DNA of 36,157 nt from Sulfurimonas sp. (lineage in GTDB: Bacteria; Campylobacterota; Campylobacteria; Campylobacterales; Sulfurimonadaceae). Positions 1 to 8,898 of this stretch are shown here, in pieces. The stretch spans positions 2,815-38,971 of the forward strand of contig JALWLL010000082.1 in the NCBI GenBank assembly GCA_026996295.1. The letters run 5' to 3'. Every line of letters starts with the position of its first letter. The stretch's first letter is position 1. The notes beneath the pieces were generated by a model, which saw nothing but the letters and a program-made list of their open reading frames with translations, did no database searches and was not told the origin of the DNA. A program made the translations under genes and the position numbers.

Positions 1-925
1 CCACGACAAAATCCACCTCCTCTTCACTCAGTCCTCTGTCTCTAAAAAACGGTGATCGTATGGTGACGGGTCTTCTTCCTCCGTTTCCACAAAGACTCAC
101 TGCTTCTTTGAGTGTTGCTACTGAGCCGTCATGGAAGTAGGGTGCTGTTTTTTCTATATCAAGAAGCGTAGGTGTTTTAAATGTTCCATACCAAAGTTTT
201 TGTTTGTTGAGCTCATATACTCCGAGGTCTTTGGTGTCATTGAGCCCGACATTGTTAAAGCTCTCGTTGGTAAAATTAAAACCGTTGTGGCATGAGTTGC
301 ATCGTCCCTCATTGAGAAATATGTCAAAACCTATCTGCTCAACTTGGCTAAGAGCCTGTTCATCACCTGTTATGTAGCGGTAAAACCGTGTGTCGGCACT
401 GACTATGGTTCGCTCAAAAGATGCTATTGCTTTTACAATGTTTTCCTTCGTGATCTCCTCCTGCCCAAAGGCTTTGGCAAAGAGTTTTTTATATCCGGCA
501 ATGTTGTTAAGTTTTTTTACTAGCTTCTCTATGGGCATATTCATCTCTACTTCAGCTTCTATGGGCCCGAGTGCCTGCTCCTCCAAGGAGTCGGCTCGTC
601 CATCATGAAAGTATTTCTCCAAATAAGCCGTGTTTAAAAGGGTAGGTGAGTTGCGTCTTCCAACTTTGTTTTGATCCCCCACAGCCTTTGGAAGTCCGTC
701 ACTCCAGCCTTTTTTAGGATCATGACACGAAGCACAGGAGATATCATCATTTGCCGAGAGCCTTGTATCAAAAAACAAAAGTTTACCGAGTTCTATTTTT
801 TCTTTTGTTGGTGGATTGTCTTGGGGAAAGGGTATATTTTTTGGTTGCAGCCAGCCGTTGATTATGAGAGCCTGCACAGAGCTTATAAAGATGATTTGTG
901 AGAGTATAAACAGATATTTTTTCAT
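1..925 (-). CDS. Di-haem cytochrome c peroxidase (MauG/CcpA family), C-terminus cut by window edge
   Basis: Reading the minus strand from ATG at 925 gives 308 residues open to the window edge. A hydrophobic N-terminus (residues 1-20) looks like a Sec signal peptide. Two c-type haem sites are visible: CASCH at 64-68 and CNSCH at 209-213, with the family signature HDPKKGWSDG just after the first. This is the layout of bacterial di-haem peroxidases, which reduce H2O2 in the periplasm with electrons from cytochrome c; MauG-like enzymes share the fold, so the substrate is not certain. The end of the protein lies outside the window. A TATAAT box on this strand (932-937) ends only about 6 nt before the ATG, so the transcript may be nearly leaderless. 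It diverges from pyrH. Confidence 0.93.
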   Translation of the reverse strand, partial: MKKYLFILSQIIFISSVQALIINGWLQPKNIPFPQDNPPTKEKIELGKLLFFDTRLSANDDISCASCHDPKKGWSDGLPKAVGDQNKVGRRNSPTLLNTAYLEKYFHDGRADSLEEQALGPIEAEVEMNMPIEKLVKKLNNIAGYKKLFAKAFGQEEITKENIVKAIASFERTIVSADTRFYRYITGDEQALSQVEQIGFDIFLNEGRCNSCHNGFNFTNESFNNVGLNDTKDLGVYELNKQKLWYGTFKTPTLLDIEKTAPYFHDGSVATLKEAVSLCGNGGRRPVTIRSPFFRDRGLSEEEVDFVV

Positions 926-931
926 CTGATA

Positions 932-937
932 ATTATA
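932..937 (-). promoter_or_regulatory. -10 box of the cytochrome c peroxidase gene
   Basis: The plus strand reads ATTATA, so the minus strand reads TATAAT, preceded by GC as is common in Campylobacterota promoters. The usual start point would fall at or within a few bases of the ATG at 925, and no Shine-Dalgarno sequence is visible between box and start. No clear -35 element is seen, which is normal for this phylum. Confidence 0.5.
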
Positions 938-987
938 GCAAATTAATGCTAGAAAATTCTCAAAGCATTTTTAAAGACATATTTAAG

Positions 988-993
988 TATAAT
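988..993 (+). promoter_or_regulatory. -10 box of the pyrH operon
   Basis: TATAAT preceded by AAG lies 28 nt before the pyrH start, followed by an AAGGTG ribosome binding site at 1011-1016. It is the only good sigma-70 type -10 on this strand in the divergent gap between the peroxidase gene and pyrH. Confidence 0.6.
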
Positions 994-1012
994 TCGCGGA
1001 TTTTATATATAA

Positions 1013-1732
<720 letters not shown>

Positions 1733-1747
1733 ATTAAAGGAAATAGA

Positions 1748-1969
1748 ATGAAAGTTGAAGAATTAACAGCAAAAGTTTTGCAAAATAACCCAAATATGGA
1801 TCGTTATCAGTTAGCACTTGCTGTAGCAAAAAGATGTGATGAACTTCTAAACGGTGCAAAAAGCAAGTTAAATATTGATCCAAAAAGTATAAAAGCTGCT
1901 GATCTTGCTTTGATGGAAATCGCTGAGGGCCTTATAGTTGTTAAGGGCTTTGTGAACAACGAGGCATAA
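1748..1969 (+). CDS. rpoZ: DNA-directed RNA polymerase omega subunit
   Basis: A 73-residue protein matching the short omega subunits of Campylobacterota. It binds beta-prime, helps RNA polymerase assemble, and in some bacteria forms part of a ppGpp site. The region NMDRYQLALAVAKRCDELL with the following KSIKAADLALMEIAEG is the conserved omega core. It lies 15 nt after pyrH with AAAGGAA as ribosome binding site, directly before the (p)ppGpp synthetase gene, a pairing seen across many bacteria. Confidence 0.96.
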   Translation: MKVEELTAKVLQNNPNMDRYQLALAVAKRCDELLNGAKSKLNIDPKSIKAADLALMEIAEGLIVVKGFVNNEA

Positions 1970-1972
1970 GTT

Positions 1973-4126
1973 TTGCCACTGAGTCAGGTAGATATTGAAA
2001 AAGTTAAACATCTACATGATGTTGACTCAGCATCCGCATACCTTTTTACCCAGATAACACCTACAGAGCAGCTTGAAAAAGCGCTCGCATACGCCAAAGA
2101 GGCTCATAAGACACAGTTTAGAAAAAGTGGTGAGCCTTATATCATACACCCCATATTGGTTGCCAGTATTGTCGCATCGATCACAAATGATGAGGTGATG
2201 TGTATTGCCGCACTTTTACATGATGTTGTTGAAGATACACAAACAACCATAGAAGATGTAACAAAGATGTTTGGAGCGGATGTGGCTCATTTGGTTGAGG
2301 GGCTTACAAAGATCGATAAGATTAGAGATGTAGAACTTATCCCATCTACTTCCAACGAGCGTCTTGTTGTGTCGGCACTTTCATTTAGAAAAATGCTTTT
2401 AGCGAGTATTAAAGATGTCAAAGTGCTTGTTGTCAAACTGTGTGACAGACTTCACAACATGCTTACACTTGATGCACTTCCAGAACATAAACAACAACGC
2501 ATAGCAGAAGAAACTTTGGTTGTTTACGCCCCTATCTCACATCGTTTGGGTATCTCTTTTTTAAAAAATATACTTGAAGATTTAAGTTTTGGGTATCTTT
2601 TTGCAGAAGAGAAACACCATATAGACAATTATCTTGATACAAACTATCATGCTATTGAGATGAAGTTAAATGATTTTAAGCAAACGATCAACAGACTTCT
2701 CATAACCAATGGTTTTTGTGAAGATGATTTTGAGATACTCTCCCGTGTGAAACACCGCTACTCTATCTATTTGAAAATGCAGAGAAAAGGGATAGGGATC
2801 GATGAGGTACTTGACCTTTTAGCCGTGAGAATACTGACAAAAGATCCTGTAAAGTGCTACAACATTTTAGGTTTGATTCACTTACATTTTCAGCCGCTCT
2901 CTTCTAGATTTAAAGATTATATAGCAGTTGCAAAAGATAACGGTTACCAAACACTGCATACGAGTGTCTTTTATAATACGGCTATCTTTGAAGTACAAAT
3001 AAGAACATACGATATGCATAAAACCGCAGAACTTGGTGTTGCTGCTCACTGGAAGTATAAAAACGGCGGTAATAACATCAAGCTTGACTGGCTCAATAAC
3101 CTGCAGTATCAAAATGAATCTGTGGAAGATTTTTACGAGCTCATCAAAAATGATCTTTACAGTGAAGATATCGTTGTATTTTCACCGACAGGGGATCCCT
3201 TTACCCTTCCTCGTGGTGCGGTGGCACTTGATTTTGCATATGCTGTTCACACAGAAGTTGGCAACAAAGCCGAGTCTTGTTTGATTAACAAAACCAAAAG
3301 TTCCCTGCTTGGTGAGCTTCACAATGGTGATATTGTCAAAATCAAGCTTGCTGATGCAGTCATAACCCGATGTTCGTGGCTTGATGCAGTGAAGACTTCC
3401 AAGGCTCAAAGCAATATGCGTTTTAACTGCAATGCACGCATACGAGAGATAGATACAAAATCGAGTATAAACATAGTCGCAACGGCAATGAGTTTAAAAC
3501 ATTCGCGTGTTGAAGAGTGGTTTGAATCAAACAATTTTGAAGGGCGTGCAAGCATACCGACTGATATAGAGCAGCTTCGTGCGGTTATTAAAAAGTACAC
3601 GCAAGATATCAGTAAAAACAACCGCTTTAAGGGTTTTCTCTCTCGACATAGATTTAAACTCAAATCTACAGTTATCAGTGGCATAGAGATCTTTAGTGTC
3701 GGTGGTGTGAGTGATGTGGTGTTTGATTATTGTTGTCATCCAAAATCGGGTGATGGGATCATGGGCTTTTTGGAAAAAGGAAAGGTACATGTTCATCACA
3801 AAATGTGTAAAAAAGCGGCTAAGAAACTGGAAGATCATGAAAAAATGGTATTTGTTCGCTGGGAAAGACAAAACACTTACCACTACAGCCTTATAGCGTC
3901 ACTTCACAATGAAAAAGGAGCGTTGGCTGACTTTTTAACATTTTTAGTGAAGTTAAATGTTGATATAACATTGATTGAACTAGGGAAAGAGACAAATGAC
4001 TATGTGCAGTATTGTGAACTTGGTTTTGAATCAAAAGAGGCAAATATACATCTGTTGCGTACGAAGCTGGAGCAAAAAATCAAAGTGATACAGCTTATCC
4101 GTACAGATGATGCATATAAAAATTAA
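1973..4126 (+). CDS. spoT: Bifunctional (p)ppGpp synthetase/hydrolase (Rsh/SpoT type)
   Basis: A 717-residue long-form Rsh protein that makes and degrades the stringent-response alarmone. Order of domains: HD hydrolase at about 40-190 (SGEPYIIHP at 52-60, H83-D84 in LLHDVVEDT), synthetase at about 240-350 with RFKDYIA and NGYQTLHTSVF, TGS at about 395-460, and a C-terminal ACT domain from about 640. Both active sites look intact, so both activities are expected; this phylum usually has one such enzyme. The start is TTG at 1973, 3 nt after the rpoZ stop, with GAGG inside the rpoZ end as ribosome binding site. No upstream ATG fits. Confidence 0.96.
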   Translation: MPLSQVDIEKVKHLHDVDSASAYLFTQITPTEQLEKALAYAKEAHKTQFRKSGEPYIIHPILVASIVASITNDEVMCIAALLHDVVEDTQTTIEDVTKMFGADVAHLVEGLTKIDKIRDVELIPSTSNERLVVSALSFRKMLLASIKDVKVLVVKLCDRLHNMLTLDALPEHKQQRIAEETLVVYAPISHRLGISFLKNILEDLSFGYLFAEEKHHIDNYLDTNYHAIEMKLNDFKQTINRLLITNGFCEDDFEILSRVKHRYSIYLKMQRKGIGIDEVLDLLAVRILTKDPVKCYNILGLIHLHFQPLSSRFKDYIAVAKDNGYQTLHTSVFYNTAIFEVQIRTYDMHKTAELGVAAHWKYKNGGNNIKLDWLNNLQYQNESVEDFYELIKNDLYSEDIVVFSPTGDPFTLPRGAVALDFAYAVHTEVGNKAESCLINKTKSSLLGELHNGDIVKIKLADAVITRCSWLDAVKTSKAQSNMRFNCNARIREIDTKSSINIVATAMSLKHSRVEEWFESNNFEGRASIPTDIEQLRAVIKKYTQDISKNNRFKGFLSRHRFKLKSTVISGIEIFSVGGVSDVVFDYCCHPKSGDGIMGFLEKGKVHVHHKMCKKAAKKLEDHEKMVFVRWERQNTYHYSLIASLHNEKGALADFLTFLVKLNVDITLIELGKETNDYVQYCELGFESKEANIHLLRTKLEQKIKVIQLIRTDDAYKN

Positions 4127-4142
4127 ATATAAAGAGAAGATA

Positions 4143-5342
4143 ATGATAGAAGAAGCTTTAAAAGAGATACATAGAGGGTGTGCAGAGATTATAGACTCTG
4201 AGAGAATTGAAAAACTTTTAAAAACTTACTATGAAGAGGGCACAACCTATACGGTAAAAGCAGGCTTTGATCCAACTGCACCGGATCTGCATTTAGGGCA
4301 CACGGTACTTCTTCAAAAATTGGCTACTTTTCAAAAGTATGGCGGACGTGTTCAGTTTCTTATAGGAAGTTTTACCGCAATGATTGGTGATCCAACCGGA
4401 AAAAGTGCAACGCGAAAAGTACTGACCCAAGAGGAGATCGTTCAAAATATAAACAGTTATACAACACAGGCATTCAAGGTGCTTGATGAGAGTAAAACGC
4501 AAATCGTTTACAATGATGAATGGCTGGAAAAATTGGGAGCAGCGGGCATGTTACAACTTGCTTCTAACTTGACAGTGGCGCGTATGCTCGAGCGTGATGA
4601 CTTCTCAAAACGTTACAGTTCAAACACACCTATAGCTGTAAGTGAGTTTATGTATCCCCTTTTACAGGGTTATGACAGTGTTCATCTGCGTTCAGACATT
4701 GAGATAGGCGGGACAGATCAGAAGTTCAACCTCCTCATGGGACGTCAGCTCCAAAAAGCATATGAGATCAAAAAACAGCAGGCCGTTTTGATGATGCCTA
4801 TTTTAGAAGGGCTTGACGGTGTGCAAAAAATGAGCAAATCACTCGGTAATTACATAGGTGTTTCAGATGAGCCTAATGATATGTTTGGTAAAGTTCTAAG
4901 TATTTCAGATGATCTGATGTGGCGCTATTATGAGCTTTTAAGTACAAAATCCTTAGAAACAATAGCTACGCTTAAAAGTGGTGTGGAAGATGGATCATTA
5001 CATCCTAAAAAAGTGAAAGAGGAACTTGCTTTAGAGATAACTGCCCGTTATCATGATGAAGCAGCAGCAAACAATGCAAAAGCAGAATTTGATAAAGTAC
5101 ACTCAAAAAGCCAGATCCCTACAGATATAGCTGAATTTAGTGTCGATGGGGATATCTGGATCGCAAAAGCTTTGGTAGAATGTAACATAGAGCCATCAAC
5201 TTCTCAAGCTAGAAGAGATATTAAGCAAGGTGCTGTTAAAATAAACCAAGAAAAAGTCTCTGATGAGCAATTGCAACTTACAGCCGGTGAATACATTTTA
5301 CAGGTTGGAAAAAGAAAGTTTGCAAAGATAAAGGTAAACTAA
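4143..5342 (+). CDS. tyrS: Tyrosyl-tRNA synthetase
   Basis: A 399-residue class I aminoacyl-tRNA synthetase that charges tRNA-Tyr. The HIGH motif appears as HLGH (50-53) in DPTAPDLHLGHTVLLQ, the KMSKS loop near residue 229-233, and an RNA-binding S4 domain occupies about the last 65 residues (STSQARRDIKQGAVKIN). An in-frame ATG at 4107 would overlap the end of spoT and adds a Lys-rich tail without a binding site; ATG 4143 is preceded by AGAGAAGA and gives the usual N-terminus. Its stop overlaps the next start by 1 nt (TAATG). Confidence 0.96.
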   Translation: MIEEALKEIHRGCAEIIDSERIEKLLKTYYEEGTTYTVKAGFDPTAPDLHLGHTVLLQKLATFQKYGGRVQFLIGSFTAMIGDPTGKSATRKVLTQEEIVQNINSYTTQAFKVLDESKTQIVYNDEWLEKLGAAGMLQLASNLTVARMLERDDFSKRYSSNTPIAVSEFMYPLLQGYDSVHLRSDIEIGGTDQKFNLLMGRQLQKAYEIKKQQAVLMMPILEGLDGVQKMSKSLGNYIGVSDEPNDMFGKVLSISDDLMWRYYELLSTKSLETIATLKSGVEDGSLHPKKVKEELALEITARYHDEAAANNAKAEFDKVHSKSQIPTDIAEFSVDGDIWIAKALVECNIEPSTSQARRDIKQGAVKINQEKVSDEQLQLTAGEYILQVGKRKFAKIKVN

Positions 5343-6433
5343 TGAGCTTTAAGTCTTTAAAAATAGGAAAATATGTTATAGAAAAACCTATAGTTCAAGG
5401 TGGTATGGGTGTAGGTATCAGTTGGGATCAACTTGCGGGTACTGTTTCAAAAGAGGGAGCTCTTGGGGTTATCAGTTCGGTTGGTACCGGATATTATCAA
5501 GATAAAACATATGCAAAAAAACTTGTATCAGACAGACCTTTAAGTGAAACAAACTTCTACTCTCAAGAGGGTTTTGACGCTATCATACAAAATGCAAGAA
5601 AAATATGTGCAGATAAACCGCTTGCCGCAAATATTCTCTATGCTATCAATGATTATGGTCGCGTTGTAACAGATGCCTGTGCATCAGGGATCGACATCAT
5701 TATTACGGGTGCGGGACTTCCGACAAATATGCCTGAGTTTACGGCCGATTATCCCGATGTAGCGCTCGTGCCTATTGTATCTTCTGCGAAAGCTTTGAAG
5801 ATCATTTGTAAGAGATGGCAGAAGCGTTACAACAGACTTCCCGATGCAGTAGTGTTAGAGGGACCAAAAAGTGGAGGGCATCAAGGCTTTACCTATGAGC
5901 AGTGTAAACTTCCGGAAAACCAGCTTGAGAACCTTGTAGAACCTGTTGTTGCAGAAGCTGCATTGTGGGGTGATATTCCGGTGATTGCAGCGGGTGGTGT
6001 CTGGGATAAAAGTGATATAGAGGAGATGATCTCTCTTGGTGCAAGCGGTGTACAGATGGGAACACGTTTTATAGGTACGCATGAGTGTGATGCACATGAA
6101 AATCTCAAAAACGTTCTTTTAAATGCCAAAAAAGAGGATATCCAACTTATGAAGTCACCTGTGGGTTATCCTGCACAGGGTGTAAGAACAAACCTGACCG
6201 AACTTGTTGAAAAAAGAGAGGGTCCTGCGATTAAATGTATCTCCAACTGTGTTGCTCCATGTAATCGCGGAGAAGAAGCAAAAGAGGTGGGTTTTTGTAT
6301 AGCAGACAGACTCAGTGATGCATACCTTGGCAATGTTGATACGGGCTTGTTCTTTTCAGGAACGAACGGTTATAGACTCAATGAAATTATTTCAGTAAAA
6401 GAGTTGCTTGACAAACTTACCGAAGGTGAATAA
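5342..6433 (+). CDS. Nitronate monooxygenase / FabK-like FMN flavoprotein
   Basis: A 363-residue TIM-barrel flavoprotein. Family features: PIVQGGMGVGISW near the N-terminus, ITGAGLPTNMPEF near residue 125, GPKSGGHQGF near 175, and the phosphate-binding segment VIAAGGVWDKSDI then LGASGVQMGTRFI near 215-245. These are typical of 2-nitropropane dioxygenase/nitronate monooxygenase proteins, which detoxify alkyl nitronates; FabK-type enoyl-ACP reductases share the fold, and I cannot separate the two by motif. A cysteine cluster near the end (CISNCVAPCNRG) suggests metal or disulfide bonding and is not part of the classic enzyme. Translationally coupled to tyrS, as in the same gene order in H. pylori. 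Confidence 0.85.
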   Translation: MSFKSLKIGKYVIEKPIVQGGMGVGISWDQLAGTVSKEGALGVISSVGTGYYQDKTYAKKLVSDRPLSETNFYSQEGFDAIIQNARKICADKPLAANILYAINDYGRVVTDACASGIDIIITGAGLPTNMPEFTADYPDVALVPIVSSAKALKIICKRWQKRYNRLPDAVVLEGPKSGGHQGFTYEQCKLPENQLENLVEPVVAEAALWGDIPVIAAGGVWDKSDIEEMISLGASGVQMGTRFIGTHECDAHENLKNVLLNAKKEDIQLMKSPVGYPAQGVRTNLTELVEKREGPAIKCISNCVAPCNRGEEAKEVGFCIADRLSDAYLGNVDTGLFFSGTNGYRLNEIISVKELLDKLTEGE

Positions 6434-6440
6434 GTAGCTG

Positions 6441-7814
6441 ATGCTCCGGTACCTCTTTATATTGCTTATTTTTGCTATCACCGTGCATGGGCTGAGTGAT
6501 AGTGAAATCCTCAAGCGTGCTGACTCTTTGGTGAAAAAAGAGAGTAAAAGTGATCAGTTTCGTGCCTATAATGACTATAAAAATCTTTATCTCCGTGCCT
6601 TAATGTCTAATGATGAGAGACTCAAAAAACAATCACTTATAGGGATAGTCAAAACAGGTGACAAACTTCGTATCGATGTTTCAGAATACTCAAAAAAACT
6701 CTCAAAACTCAAAACACTAAAAAAACATAAACCACAAAAAAACGAGATAAAAAAAGACAAAAAAATTAAGGTCATCTCATCTCATAAGCTTACATCTGCT
6801 ACTTGGGAAAATGGCAAGCTTGTTTTAAAATTCAATAAAAAACTCTCACCAAAACAGATAAACTACTTTACACTATACGATAAAAAGAGATCAAAATATA
6901 AATATATATTTGACATACACGCTTCTATGAATAGTGCTAGTAAAACACTGAAAAAAAAGGGTGTAAGCAGAATACAACTTGCACAGCATAACTCAAAGAC
7001 GATCCGTTTGGTTATTGAAAACTCATCAAAGCTAAAAGTAAATTTTAAAAAAGATATAACAGAGTTGATCATAAAGATTGTACCCCCATCAAAAAATGCA
7101 ACAAAAAAGAGTACGCCCTCAAGTGTGCTGAAAAAGAACAAGGTTATTGTGATAGATGCCGGTCACGGGGGAAAAGACCCCGGAGCAGTAGGCTATCGAA
7201 AATACAGAGAAAAGATCGTTGTATTTCAAATCGCAACAAAATTAAAAACTATTTTACAAGACCGTGGTTACAAGGTGTATATGACGAGAGCAAATGACAA
7301 GTTTGTCAAACTCAGTAACAGAACAAAGTATGCCAATAAAAAAAATGCGGATATATTTATCAGTATTCACGCCAATGCTATCAGTGGAAAACATGCAAAG
7401 AATGTCCATGGCATAGAGTCTTATTTTTTATCACCCTCACGATCTAAAAAGGCGGAGCGTGTCGCTGCACTGGAGAACTCTGCAGACATGAGCGATATGA
7501 ACAAGTATGGTAAAAATACCTTTTTAAACTTTCTAAACCACCATAAGATTTTAGCTTCTAACAAACTGGCGATCGATCTGCAAAGAGGGATGCTTGGAGC
7601 ACTTCGTAAAAAATATAAAGATGTGAATGACGGTGGAGTAAGAGAAGCCCCTTTTTGGGTGCTTGTGGGAGCCCAAATGCCTGCTGTTCTTGTAGAGGTC
7701 GGTTTTATCACCCACCCAAGAGAAGCGAGACGTTTAGTGAATAAGGATTATCAAAAAAGACTTGCAACAGGCTTGGCTTTTGGCATTGAGAGGTATTTTG
7801 CCAACAACCATTAA
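6441..7814 (+). CDS. N-acetylmuramoyl-L-alanine amidase (Amidase_3, AmiC type)
   Basis: A 457-residue exported cell-wall hydrolase that cleaves the amide bond between MurNAc and the stem peptide, needed for daughter-cell separation. Residues 1-18 form a signal peptide. A Lys-rich region follows, then an AMIN-like beta domain at about 110-210 and the zinc amidase from about 233. Zinc and catalytic residues are visible: AGHGG (H near 241), the Glu of REKIV near 256, SIHANA (H near 308) and the Glu of VEVGFI near 418. The gene lies 7 nt after the flavoprotein gene. Its TAA overlaps the end of the convergent DHH gene by 4 nt. Confidence 0.93.
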   Translation: MLRYLFILLIFAITVHGLSDSEILKRADSLVKKESKSDQFRAYNDYKNLYLRALMSNDERLKKQSLIGIVKTGDKLRIDVSEYSKKLSKLKTLKKHKPQKNEIKKDKKIKVISSHKLTSATWENGKLVLKFNKKLSPKQINYFTLYDKKRSKYKYIFDIHASMNSASKTLKKKGVSRIQLAQHNSKTIRLVIENSSKLKVNFKKDITELIIKIVPPSKNATKKSTPSSVLKKNKVIVIDAGHGGKDPGAVGYRKYREKIVVFQIATKLKTILQDRGYKVYMTRANDKFVKLSNRTKYANKKNADIFISIHANAISGKHAKNVHGIESYFLSPSRSKKAERVAALENSADMSDMNKYGKNTFLNFLNHHKILASNKLAIDLQRGMLGALRKKYKDVNDGGVREAPFWVLVGAQMPAVLVEVGFITHPREARRLVNKDYQKRLATGLAFGIERYFANNH

Positions 7815-8890
7815 TCCTCTTTTTTATACTCCAAATCACCCGCAACGGCTTCTTTGTTGTTGATGATCTGCTCGATCTGTTTTTTTACCTTGTCATAACG
7901 ATACTGCTCTTTAAATCCGATAATACGTCCACCTGCGGCATTTGGATGTCCACCGCCGTTTGCCCACTCTTTGGATATCTGTGAAACACTCACCTGATTG
8001 TTAGCTCGAAGACTCATTGTCCCTCTATAGCTCACATCGACAATAAAATCGTACTCAGGATAGGCAAGTAAAAACCCGTTGCCAATGATGGAAGTGTTGC
8101 CTACGCCATAGCTCAAAAAGCCTCTATAGCCTTTATAGTAGATGGTCATCTGATCACGTTTTTTACCAAGCAGATTGACTATGTATGATGTTGCCAGGTT
8201 ATCGAGTGTATCATTTTTTTCTTTTTTAAAAAACTCTTTTTTGAGAAGATGGATCTTTTCATCAAGTATGATAGGGGCGTCTTTCTCATCGATATATTTT
8301 GTGGCTTGCAAAAGGAGTGAGATTTTGTATTCTGTATCTTCATTTGCAAACATAACACGGTTGAGCTCACGACTTTCAGTGATAAGACGCATACAAACTT
8401 TACCGTATTCAAAATTTTCATGCTCCTCTTGCTTCCACAGATCAACTGCATTGACAACATCAACATACTTCTTCATCCAGGAAGGCTCATCAAGATCAAA
8501 GCACTCTTTTGCATAATCATAAGTGATCTTTGTGGCACATCTGGATGTATCAAGGTAGTACCACTCATATTTTTTAGCACTCTCTTCACCACTTCCGTGG
8601 TGATCAAGTAAGGTGATCTTCACATCTTTTTTTGCTTCGTTGAGCTTGGCAACTTCACCATGGAGCCATTTAGACTCATCAGCTGTAAGGTTTAAGTCTG
8701 TGATCAATATCAAAGCGGCATCTTTTGAATTTTTGATATTTTCTAAAACCTGCTCTAGCCTTTGTCTTACCTCTGCACCATAGTTAGCATTGTAATTTAC
8801 TATATTATAGGGTGTGTATCTCATAACTAACTGGCAGCTGTAACCATCTAAGTCTATGTGAGATAAATGGTGTATCGTTTTGTTTTGCAT
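7811..8890 (-). CDS. DHH/DHHA1-family phosphoesterase
   Basis: A 359-residue cytoplasmic phosphoesterase of the RecJ/NrnA/GdpP superfamily. Metal-binding motifs: HIDLDG at 11-16, the Asp of ITDLN near 65, DHH at 96-98 and the DHHA1 substrate motif GGGHPNAAGG from 312. No membrane segment, PAS or CBS domain is present, so it resembles stand-alone nanoRNase or oligonucleotide/pAp phosphatases rather than GdpP; the substrate is not settled by sequence. The start is backed by AAGGAAA, which overlaps the flhA stop; the gap to flhA is 8 nt. Confidence 0.88.
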   Translation of the reverse strand: MQNKTIHHLSHIDLDGYSCQLVMRYTPYNIVNYNANYGAEVRQRLEQVLENIKNSKDAALILITDLNLTADESKWLHGEVAKLNEAKKDVKITLLDHHGSGEESAKKYEWYYLDTSRCATKITYDYAKECFDLDEPSWMKKYVDVVNAVDLWKQEEHENFEYGKVCMRLITESRELNRVMFANEDTEYKISLLLQATKYIDEKDAPIILDEKIHLLKKEFFKKEKNDTLDNLATSYIVNLLGKKRDQMTIYYKGYRGFLSYGVGNTSIIGNGFLLAYPEYDFIVDVSYRGTMSLRANNQVSVSQISKEWANGGGHPNAAGGRIIGFKEQYRYDKVKKQIEQIINNKEAVAGDLEYKKED

Positions 8891-8898
8891 CTGTTTCC

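Noticed and set aside
4107-4142. N-terminal extension of TyrRS from ATG 4107
   Set aside because: Overlaps the spoT end, adds a Lys-rich stretch not found in TyrRS, and has no binding site; ATG 4143 fits better.
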